DNA of 64,000 nucleotides from Candidatus Levilactobacillus faecigallinarum (GTDB lineage: Bacteria > Bacillota > Bacilli > Lactobacillales > Lactobacillaceae). This document shows positions 29,936 to 38,502 of this stretch, piece after piece. Both the position numbers and the translations under genes were made by a program. The stretch's first letter is position 1. Each line of letters opens with the position of its first letter. The notes below the pieces were generated by a model, which was given only the letters and a program-made list of their open reading frames with translations, was not told the DNA's origin and ran no database searches. Location: assembly GCA_019113985.1 (NCBI GenBank), contig DXGJ01000062.1:1-64000 (forward strand), read 5' to 3'.

Positions 29936-32900
29936 ATGACAAATATAGAGTTTCCAAAGCTTATCAGGCATATGCATCAAATCATCACAAAAGACTCCCC
30001 CGGATGTCTTATGACGCTCGGGGCGCCCATGGGGAGTGGCAAGACTTATGGCATAATTCAATATATCAGCCATAAGATGATAGCCGATTCAAGCTTTCGA
30101 GTCTTTTTTGTAGCTAATCAGTTAACGGGATTACATGAGAATGCGTTTTTTTCGGCAATTCTTGCCGCTTACCAAGAAGCATATGGTCCATTTGCCACGA
30201 CTGCTGATCAAAAGTGGTATCTCGATCAACATGTCGCAATTTTAAAATCACTGCCAAACAGCGTTGCAGCTTTATTAGAAACCCCCTTACCACCAGAGCT
30301 TAATACCAATCAAATTCATCATTTCATGGAAATCTTATCTCAATATCATCGGCGCTATCAGAACCGACCAAGCGACAGCATTAGTGACGGTAGTGCCGAT
30401 TGGCAAAACCTCAAAAACGCCTATGAAGAGGTAAAAAGGGCAATAGTTGAGACGGTTGCATCCGCTCTTCATCTCAGTGTGCCATTATCCCGTGTCGATC
30501 GACATAAGATTCAACAATACGTAGCAACCCAGAAAACGGCGTTGACTGCCTTCTTGGTCCATTGCTTTTCAACTATCGATTTGGAAAAACGTCAATTGGT
30601 TATCCTAACATCAGCTAAGCTTATCAGCACCTATCTAGATTTTTTTACCGGGAAATCGCTACCAGTTAGTCGTAAACAGTGTCTGGGAAATGCGCTGATT
30701 GTTATTGACGAGATTGATAACTTAAAGCCCATTATTTTGGACAAAATCATTGATGATGCACAACGATTTCCAATCGACTTTTTGCCATTTTTCAAAGAAG
30801 TTTACGCAGGGGTCAATCACCCCCAAAAGAAGCGTCCCGTAGGTATTTTAAAAATTTTGCGCAAAGACCATCAACTAAGTACCTTGAAGCATCTCATCAA
30901 TAATTTAGCCCAAGAGTATGAGCTTGAAGAGGACTATAAAACTGTTAATATCCAAACCACCAACAATTTCATTTTCACATTAGATAACATCACAGAGACT
31001 ACGCATGGTCCTTGGTGGAGTCGTCAGGATAAAGAGAAACAACAAGTTACAATCTACACTGGAAAATCGCCACAGGAGAATAATCTGCATTTTTATCGAA
31101 TGCTCCGGCGGATGGGTCATTTTCAGATGACATTAGCCCGCTTGATCAATGACTGGGCTATGCAGTATCAACAAAAAGTCAATCGTCAACGTCAAGCATT
31201 AGATAATCAATTCAGCTTGAATGATGCCATATTAACGATTTGTGATTGTCTGGGCTTTTCTACTGAATCCAAACAATTGATGATGGCGCTACATCAACGC
31301 TTAGGTCATCTCCACGGCAAACCATTAAATTTACCCAAGGGCCAATATGGACAATACCTACAACGAACTGGTCTTCAATTATTTTCAATGACCGATGGTG
31401 ATGCACACCTCAATAGAACCTCATTGGGGGCCGTATTCATTCAAGAAACACCGGAAAAGTTTTTATTAAAGTTAGCCCAGCGAGGACCAGTTTTAGGGGT
31501 GTCAGCAACCGTTGATGTAGAAACAGTTCTGGGGAATTTTGATTTTAATTTTTTACGTGAACAATTAGGAGACCACTTATTAGATGGAAATCAAGATTTA
31601 TCTGCAACAACACGGCAACAATTTGATGTCAGTCAGCGATGCCGTCAACAGGGGATATCCGTCAAAATCTTGCCCGTGATTTCTGAGTATGGCGACGTTG
31701 AAGATGGTCAATGCATGCGAAGGCTTATTCGAAAAAGGTTACCCGATTTTTCTGAACAATCTGTGCTTAATCCTCATCTCCGACAGCTCGAAGATATCGT
31801 TCGGCAACTAACGTGTGATATTCGACGTGTAAACGATAACGACCAATCCTGTAGTTACTATCAAAATCGGTATTTAGATCTCTTTGACAGCTTTATTTGT
31901 TTCTTGATTCAGCCTAAAATGCCAACATTTCTGGGACTTCAAAGCGTTTCACCCAAGTCACAGGGGGAACCTAATGAAAGTCAAATGGCAGCAACGAGTA
32001 TTGGCCAGGTCTTTAATCTGTTGGCAATTATCCTTTGCTCACAAGAGAAGAATCAACCCCAATTACGATTAATAAAAAAGAAGCAAGATATAGAGAGGCA
32101 GACGATTGAAGAGCAAATCAATCAGGCACTCATGCTTCCGGAAAAAGATGAAACGCGCGTCTACTTGCTAAGCGCCTATCAAACGTTAGGGGTTGGACAA
32201 AACCTGGTTCACAATATTGGTGTACTCGAGAAAAAATGGGCAATTAATATTGCCCCTCAAGATGCTGAGATAAGCGATTCTCGTCACCGAAAAATCGATA
32301 TTTCCGGTATCTACTACGGTCCCATTACCCATATCTTTTCAAATACGAATCAGGATTTTTCGAAACAATTAACTAGAAGCTGGATTTTAAAATACTATCA
32401 ACTTTATAGTCTGGTGGATAATCACGAGATATCGCTACTTGACGTAAAAAAGTATGCACGGGCACAAAGTCAGCGACGACATGTTCCGCAACTACGCCAA
32501 AGCATTAGTTATTTTGGCGCGCAAACACGAATCGTTTTACAAGCGGCGGGACGCCTGGATCGAACCTTTAACAAGGTGCCTACTACACTAGTTGTTGTAA
32601 GTTCTGATATTCTCAATTATTTTAACGTCTTCCCACTGCAAGATTATCAGCTCGGTCCCATTGCGCAGGCCCTACGTACTTATCAACAGCAAAAAAAGAT
32701 GCCCGCTTTTACACCCGAACAAGCCACGAGAAATGAGTGGGAAAATCAAACATTAAAAACACAAAAGACGGTTGACTACTTGAAACAACACTTACAGGAA
32801 CGGGGACCTGCTAATCGATTCAAACATTATCGCGACGAACTTATTCATTATCCAACAGTTGGTTTCGAACACTATCATGCTAATGAGGATAAACCGGAAT

Positions 32901-33529
32901 TTGCCTACCTCCATGAGGCCACCACTTGCTACCACGTTCAGCGGCAGGGGGAGACGTTTACCTTTTTACCAGACAACCTGGGGAACGAAATTGTCTCGGC
33001 CGAAAATACGGGGTTGACCGCAATGATGCATAATTCCCTTTTAGCAGCCCACTTTGATGCACTTCATTATCCGAAACATTGGGAAAAATTAGCTTATACG
33101 CTCAATCCGGTCCAAGCTGACAGCTACAAAGGACGATTAGGAGAGATATGTGGGCAATGTCTACTTGAGCATTACTGGCACGTCACCTTAACTGAATTAC
33201 CCTTACAATTCAACGAATTCTTTGACTTTGAAACGGCCAATAAGGTCCTCATTGATTTTAAGAATTGGCAACAGCCCCATCAACGGAATTTTAAACAGGA
33301 GCGTCAACATGTCCAAGAAAAACTGGATGTGATTCGTCAAAATAAGCCAACCGAGAATTGGCGCGTTTTAATTATTAATATTCTCCAACCGCGCGGTGAT
33401 CAAGTGTTTCATATTCAGGCTGTCAATTCACAACACATTTTAGAGGTTCCTTACTTATTGAATCAAAAGGGCGTATTCATACTAACGCCTGCACAACAGC
33501 AAAGGGTGGCGAAATTTTTAAATGGTTAA
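29936..33529 (+). CDS. Large SF2-like helicase with C-terminal PD-(D/E)XK-like nuclease domain
   Basis: Walker A GAPMGSGKTYG, Walker B NALIVIDEIDNLKP, motif III-like GVSAT, YQTLGVGQNL, QAAGRLDRTF; C-term YKGRLGEICGQCLLEHYW ... FFDFETANKVLIDFKNW. Confidence 0.75.
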   Translation: MTNIEFPKLIRHMHQIITKDSPGCLMTLGAPMGSGKTYGIIQYISHKMIADSSFRVFFVANQLTGLHENAFFSAILAAYQEAYGPFATTADQKWYLDQHVAILKSLPNSVAALLETPLPPELNTNQIHHFMEILSQYHRRYQNRPSDSISDGSADWQNLKNAYEEVKRAIVETVASALHLSVPLSRVDRHKIQQYVATQKTALTAFLVHCFSTIDLEKRQLVILTSAKLISTYLDFFTGKSLPVSRKQCLGNALIVIDEIDNLKPIILDKIIDDAQRFPIDFLPFFKEVYAGVNHPQKKRPVGILKILRKDHQLSTLKHLINNLAQEYELEEDYKTVNIQTTNNFIFTLDNITETTHGPWWSRQDKEKQQVTIYTGKSPQENNLHFYRMLRRMGHFQMTLARLINDWAMQYQQKVNRQRQALDNQFSLNDAILTICDCLGFSTESKQLMMALHQRLGHLHGKPLNLPKGQYGQYLQRTGLQLFSMTDGDAHLNRTSLGAVFIQETPEKFLLKLAQRGPVLGVSATVDVETVLGNFDFNFLREQLGDHLLDGNQDLSATTRQQFDVSQRCRQQGISVKILPVISEYGDVEDGQCMRRLIRKRLPDFSEQSVLNPHLRQLEDIVRQLTCDIRRVNDNDQSCSYYQNRYLDLFDSFICFLIQPKMPTFLGLQSVSPKSQGEPNESQMAATSIGQVFNLLAIILCSQEKNQPQLRLIKKKQDIERQTIEEQINQALMLPEKDETRVYLLSAYQTLGVGQNLVHNIGVLEKKWAINIAPQDAEISDSRHRKIDISGIYYGPITHIFSNTNQDFSKQLTRSWILKYYQLYSLVDNHEISLLDVKKYARAQSQRRHVPQLRQSISYFGAQTRIVLQAAGRLDRTFNKVPTTLVVVSSDILNYFNVFPLQDYQLGPIAQALRTYQQQKKMPAFTPEQATRNEWENQTLKTQKTVDYLKQHLQERGPANRFKHYRDELIHYPTVGFEHYHANEDKPEFAYLHEATTCYHVQRQGETFTFLPDNLGNEIVSAENTGLTAMMHNSLLAAHFDALHYPKHWEKLAYTLNPVQADSYKGRLGEICGQCLLEHYWHVTLTELPLQFNEFFDFETANKVLIDFKNWQQPHQRNFKQERQHVQEKLDVIRQNKPTENWRVLIINILQPRGDQVFHIQAVNSQHILEVPYLLNQKGVFILTPAQQQRVAKFLNG

Positions 33530-35603
33530 TCATTCTGAAATGACCCTGACTAACAAGATTTCCTTTCAACTTGATGAAATCGGCTTTGATCAACGCTACA
33601 GACTACTCTTGGTTGAAACACTCGCTCCTCAAAAACTAACAGATTGGTTTAACGCCTGTCCAATCTTAGCGATGCACCGTTTACGACGTCATGTTAATCC
33701 CCAAACGAAAAAGTCGGATGGACCCTATCGTTATTTGGCGATGGTGGACCGCCTGATTAACTTACCCCGATTAGACGCAATTCATGTAACACCGGTCAGA
33801 GTACGTCAGGCGCTTCAACAGGGAATTACGTCGGATACCATCGTCTTTATGATGCTTAAACAGCTCACTCAGTGCCGTATTGAAGATAATGTTCTTGGCA
33901 ACTATGATGCTGTAAGTGATTTATATTTAACACTGTCCCATGGCTATAAGAAACAGAAACACACTTTGGTTGTCATTGAAGTCAAGTTAGATAATCGTGT
34001 TTTACGTTTGATTAGTAGAACTTTTACGGAGGTCTCCAGAAAGGGCTATGTCATTAGCGGTGATTGCTTAAAATGGTCTAACGGTGGTCCAGGGCCATTT
34101 TTTAAGAAAGCTAGTCATAATGGTATTAAGAATTTAACAACTTTTTTATCGCTACAGGATTTCCAAAAATTTAATAACAGTAAAGCCGGTATTGCCTATC
34201 GCTTGATGACGCAACTACGAGAGAGATATCTCGATTGTTTTAAAATCGTACCAAGTTTTTGCGCTTACCCCGTACAAAATTATACGGGGCGGTTAAAAAC
34301 CACTGCAGAACAGCAAGCTCTAAAAATGCTGGCAAATCGTCCCTTGAACATCGTAACAGCTTCTAGCGATGATAAAGTTCAAAATATGGCCAATTATTTA
34401 GTAGTGCAATTAGAGCGGAGCCCCCGACTGCAAAAAAATCGAACCATTATAACAACCAGTTCTAAACCCAAACCTGGGTTAAATATACAGGTTGTGCAAG
34501 ATCTTTCCGACCCCACGTATTTAATGGGGTCGGCAACAACCATCATTCAACACGTAACCGTTAATAACTTCGGTCAAAGTGACGAGAATTTCCAATTCCA
34601 ATGGCGCGTTAAATCAGGACAGGATATATGGGATGATCCGAGGTTTCGAACAACCATTTATCAATTAGGGGTTAAACAAGATGTCTATTGTCATCAGTTG
34701 AATTTTCCCTCGGATGTGGAGGCCCAGTTTGCCGCTAAATATCGTTATTTTGATTTTCATGAATTAGATGAACAAACCGTGCAAGTTACGTACCTAGACA
34801 TTAACGCAGATAAGCGGCAACTAAACTTTAAACGATTTCGGTTGAACATGGGTCAACATAATGAACCGCCCACCGAAATTGAACAGGCTGCTTGTGCAAT
34901 TTGGCAGTGTCCTGATGAAAATTCCAAATTGTTGTTAGGCGGTCTTCAAGTTGACAACCAACTCTTTGCCATTTATAGAAGTGATTTGGAAACAGTTCCC
35001 GATTTGTCCAAGATAAAAACAGCGCTGGTTGCCGCAAATCAAAGCGATTATGTTAATTTGGCTGATTTAAAATTAGTTGCTCAAGACGTCTTGTTAGAAA
35101 ACAAAAAAGATGTCTTACATAAACAACAACTAATTGCAGACTTACAAAAAATTCCTACGGGACGGTTGACGATTGCAGAGCTTCGCCAAAGTATCTCACA
35201 AAATTGGCGTTCAAATGTGATGAAGCGTTTTGCGGATGATTACCATGCCAGTTATGATAAATGGCTCTATCTCCCGATTCGTCGTAAACAATTCGACGCC
35301 TATTGGGTTGGTATGTACGGAAGTGGCTTACTGAACATTGCAGGAGATGCCTACTATTTTGTGGGCCAGCAACAACAACTAGACGTAAAGGTTTCACGTG
35401 CCGTTCCTTTAAAGAAACTAGTTTCGGTGAACAGCCATCAGTCGGTAACCGAAAGTCAGTTAGCATTTGATGTCTTAGCGAACCTCATGCAGGTTGGTTT
35501 CGTTCGGTACAATCAATACACGGTTTTACCATTTCCGTTTAAGTATATTCGAGAATATAACGATATATTAAAACATCGAGACAAAAGGGGCTTGCCAAAT
35601 TGA
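33522..35603 (+). CDS. Uncharacterised 693-aa protein, possible divergent pPIWI_RE-like component
   Basis: 8-bp overlap with the helicase gene; MID/RNase H-like stretch TTIYQLGVKQDVYCHQLNFP and C-terminal AFDVLANLMQVGFVRYNQYTVLPFPFKYIREYNDI. Confidence 0.5.
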   Translation: MVNHSEMTLTNKISFQLDEIGFDQRYRLLLVETLAPQKLTDWFNACPILAMHRLRRHVNPQTKKSDGPYRYLAMVDRLINLPRLDAIHVTPVRVRQALQQGITSDTIVFMMLKQLTQCRIEDNVLGNYDAVSDLYLTLSHGYKKQKHTLVVIEVKLDNRVLRLISRTFTEVSRKGYVISGDCLKWSNGGPGPFFKKASHNGIKNLTTFLSLQDFQKFNNSKAGIAYRLMTQLRERYLDCFKIVPSFCAYPVQNYTGRLKTTAEQQALKMLANRPLNIVTASSDDKVQNMANYLVVQLERSPRLQKNRTIITTSSKPKPGLNIQVVQDLSDPTYLMGSATTIIQHVTVNNFGQSDENFQFQWRVKSGQDIWDDPRFRTTIYQLGVKQDVYCHQLNFPSDVEAQFAAKYRYFDFHELDEQTVQVTYLDINADKRQLNFKRFRLNMGQHNEPPTEIEQAACAIWQCPDENSKLLLGGLQVDNQLFAIYRSDLETVPDLSKIKTALVAANQSDYVNLADLKLVAQDVLLENKKDVLHKQQLIADLQKIPTGRLTIAELRQSISQNWRSNVMKRFADDYHASYDKWLYLPIRRKQFDAYWVGMYGSGLLNIAGDAYYFVGQQQQLDVKVSRAVPLKKLVSVNSHQSVTESQLAFDVLANLMQVGFVRYNQYTVLPFPFKYIREYNDILKHRDKRGLPN

Positions 35604-35833
35604 TTAAATTAAAGGTACTACGCAGACTTAATCTTTAAAAAAGAGAAGTGTAAGGCTTTAATCGATGAATACGGAACGACTCTAAGTCTGGTTCTAGAAA
35701 GTTGATGCAATGCTGCTTTATATTCAACCCTAACAAAATTGTCGGCTTTCCACCCCGGTAGCGTTATACTCGTCATTGAGTCATAATTGATGAGATATGG
35801 TGATCACAAACCATAACGGGGAGGCAATTCAAC

Positions 35834-36706
35834 ATGCATAAGATTCATTGGCAACGGGCAGTGCGGCGACTGGGGATGTTAGCCGGACTCGTCTTACTCC
35901 TAAGCGGGTGTGGGCAAGTCACCAAAACGTCTACGCCGGCCAAGGTCGCGCAAACCACTTACGGTGACCGGTACGTACCGACCCTGTTTTTCCACGGATA
36001 TGGCAGTAGCGCCAACGCCGAGATGCACATGATCCACGCGGCGGAAGCGGCCGGCGTCACTAAGACCGTCCTGCGCGCCACGGTCGCCAAGAACGGCACC
36101 GTCACCTGGCGTGGGCAGTTTAAGCAGGGGGATTACCATCCCTTAGTGGCCGTGGAATTCAAAGATAACCAGAACGGTGACTACCAAACTACGGCGGGCT
36201 GGGCCAAACGCATCATCAAAGGGCTTCAGCAGTCCTACCACATCACAAAATTTAACGTGGTCGGCCACTCGATGGGCAACATGGCCATTATGTACTACCT
36301 ACTCGCTAACGGGCAGAACCGCCACTTGCCACAATTACAGAGGCAAGTGGACATCGCGGGGCACTTCAACGGTATCCTGGGGATGAATGATCAGCCCAAC
36401 CGGATGAAGTTGACCACCGCGGGGAAGCCCACCAAAATGGACCGCGATTACCAGCAACTGTTGGCACTCCGGCAACGGTTCCCACGGCAGATTCGCGTGT
36501 TGAACATTTACGGCGACAAGAACGATGGCACGCACTCGGACGGCCGCGTCAGCAACGCCTCGTCGAAGTCGTTGCGCTACCTGGTTCAAAGCCGGGCAAC
36601 GTCCTACCAGGAACACCGCATCGTGGGACCCAATGCCCAGCATAGTAAGTTACATGATAACGCTCAGGTCGACCGGGCCCTGATAAAGTTTTTGTGGGGG
36701 AAGTAG
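35834..36706 (+). CDS. Alpha/beta hydrolase (DUF915-type), lipoprotein
   Basis: LLLSGCGQ lipobox; TLFFHGYGSSANAEMHMI; NVVGHSMGNMAIMYYL. Confidence 0.88.
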   Translation: MHKIHWQRAVRRLGMLAGLVLLLSGCGQVTKTSTPAKVAQTTYGDRYVPTLFFHGYGSSANAEMHMIHAAEAAGVTKTVLRATVAKNGTVTWRGQFKQGDYHPLVAVEFKDNQNGDYQTTAGWAKRIIKGLQQSYHITKFNVVGHSMGNMAIMYYLLANGQNRHLPQLQRQVDIAGHFNGILGMNDQPNRMKLTTAGKPTKMDRDYQQLLALRQRFPRQIRVLNIYGDKNDGTHSDGRVSNASSKSLRYLVQSRATSYQEHRIVGPNAQHSKLHDNAQVDRALIKFLWGK

Positions 36707-36714
36707 CCCGGTAA

Positions 36715-36760
36715 AATCGTCTTGTGCCGTTTGTTCAGATGACAAGCGGTACAGACGATT
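36715..36760. terminator. Rho-independent terminator
   Basis: AAAATCGTCTTGTGCCG ... CGGTACAGACGATTTT. Confidence 0.75.
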
Positions 36761-36851
36761 TTTTCTGTGTTCCTTAGAGCTTTGCGTTTCCCCAGGGAAA
36801 CATTCTATGCTAAAATGATGATAAAGAAAATCCAGATTGGATTGATGCAGC

Positions 36852-37196
36852 GTGGGACAGGCAGCTGACATAAAGCAAATAATTGTTTTAATTAAAAGCA
36901 ACCGGAGAAAATGGCGAATTAGTCATCGTCAAAAAAACATGGCGGCGATGGTAATCTTGGGGATTGACCTAGACGAAATTCTAAACGAAATCTATGCAAA
37001 AATTACTTGGTTGGATTACGTGAGTGGACCAGAGTATGACAATCATATCCCACTGATTCCCGGGCCAGTCTGGGTATTCGGTATGAATCTAGAAGATGTC
37101 GAGTGTTATCTTAAATTTCAAGTTAAAGACAAAAATATCATCTTTTGGATTTCAGCACATCCTGCTGAGCATCATCTTGTCTATCCTTATAAGTGA
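36852..37196 (+). CDS. MqsR-family-like toxin (GTG start)
   Basis: RQKNMAAMVILGIDLDEILNEIYAKITWLDYVSGPEYDNHIPLIPGPVWVFG ... ISAHPAEHHLVYPYK. Confidence 0.7.
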   Translation: MGQAADIKQIIVLIKSNRRKWRISHRQKNMAAMVILGIDLDEILNEIYAKITWLDYVSGPEYDNHIPLIPGPVWVFGMNLEDVECYLKFQVKDKNIIFWISAHPAEHHLVYPYK

Positions 37197-37240
37197 TAGC
37201 TATGCATCGCGGATTGTTTATATCGAGGAGGTTATCCTAA

Positions 37241-37807
37241 TTGAATAGAAGGACTTTTTATAACCCTGAGACCGAAACTAGCGGAGAATACACTGAGGTT
37301 TGGAAAAATGAAGTTGTTGCGGTAAAGGATGTTAAGGATCTACTGGTAACAAACCACTATTGGAAAGATGATAATGAAGGGGAATTGTGGCTCGACTTTG
37401 ATGATCCAAATGAGAACTTTAGAGTGGCTTTTAATGCATACCGCAGTAGAAAAGGCTATATGAAACCGCAAGAAATTAAAAACTTACGGAAAGATTTAAG
37501 CCTTGATATTCGTAGTTTTGCTGAAAGACTAGGAATCAGCTATTCTAAGCTATCCCAAATCGAAAATAATAAGCGAGTTCAAACCCTTTCTCAGGAAGTT
37601 TCATTTAGAAAAGCGCAGCAGGACTATGAGCGGCAAGGCTTCTTGACAGACTATTCGGAATCGTTAAGTGCAGCGAAGCTGTTAGCTACGGCTATAGAGC
37701 GTCGTGAACCCAATAGCGTAAGGCAACCGAATAAATCTTATCTATTAAAAGATTATTCTAATGAAAATTATTTTGAAATTACCAGTTTTACAGGAGGCCT
37801 TGCATGA
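37241..37807 (+). CDS. MqsA/Xre-type antitoxin with C-terminal extension
   Basis: YMKPQEIKNLRKDLSLDIRSFAERLGISYSKLSQIENNKRVQT HTH followed by ~70-aa tail. Confidence 0.75.
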   Translation: MNRRTFYNPETETSGEYTEVWKNEVVAVKDVKDLLVTNHYWKDDNEGELWLDFDDPNENFRVAFNAYRSRKGYMKPQEIKNLRKDLSLDIRSFAERLGISYSKLSQIENNKRVQTLSQEVSFRKAQQDYERQGFLTDYSESLSAAKLLATAIERREPNSVRQPNKSYLLKDYSNENYFEITSFTGGLA

Positions 37808-38241
37808 TGGCAGTTACGGTATTGGAATTTAAAGGCTACTTGGTCAAAGAACAGAGTTACAAGAAAAATGAAGATTTTAAAAAAACAGATCAAGGGGTAG
37901 AACTTAATCCACAGATAGACTTAAATATAGAAAATAATATTAAGGGAGATAGTATTTTAGTTACGCTTGGTGTTAAGGTTGGTTCTTTAACTGACGATCC
38001 CTTTGAGGTAATTGTTCGAGTTTGTGGAAGATTTGTTTATCATATTGAAAAGGACACTAACAAGATTGGTGTCGATACTTTGATTAGAAGTAATGCGGTT
38101 GCCATTCTGTATCCGTATGTGCGTTCTATTGTATCAGGCTTAACCAATACGTCTAACGAGTACCCGGCATGTATATTACCAACCATTGATGTGGCACAAG
38201 TTCTTAAAGAACAGCCAGGAACGTCAGAGATAGCTGACTAA
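37804..38241 (+). CDS. SecB-like chaperone of TA locus
   Basis: Overlaps the antitoxin stop; RSNAVAILYPYVRSIVSGLTNTSNEYPACILPTIDVAQVL resembles SecB C-terminal half. Confidence 0.7.
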   Translation: MMAVTVLEFKGYLVKEQSYKKNEDFKKTDQGVELNPQIDLNIENNIKGDSILVTLGVKVGSLTDDPFEVIVRVCGRFVYHIEKDTNKIGVDTLIRSNAVAILYPYVRSIVSGLTNTSNEYPACILPTIDVAQVLKEQPGTSEIAD

Positions 38242-38502
38242 TGAGTGATGCTTATATATACTTGTTATAGCTTTCTTCTAATTCTTAAAGAGATTATTAA
38301 AGACACCCGGACAGGTCTAGGTGTTTTTTTTCGTACATTCAAGAACGTGTGGAATTAAAACCGATGAGTACACGTTCCATGCGAACCGCAATATGGAGCA
38401 TGGTATACTAAACAGCGAGCCAATCCGCCAAGAAAATCATCGACGGACCGGCCATCACCAGACTCGTTTCACGCATCAAAAAATGACTTATGGAGGAACA
38501 GT

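Noticed and set aside
29936-35603. Assignment to Hachiman, DISARM, Zorya or Druantia
   Set aside because: Gene sizes and visible motifs do not match these systems: no DUF1837 partner, no methylase, no MotAB-like genes.
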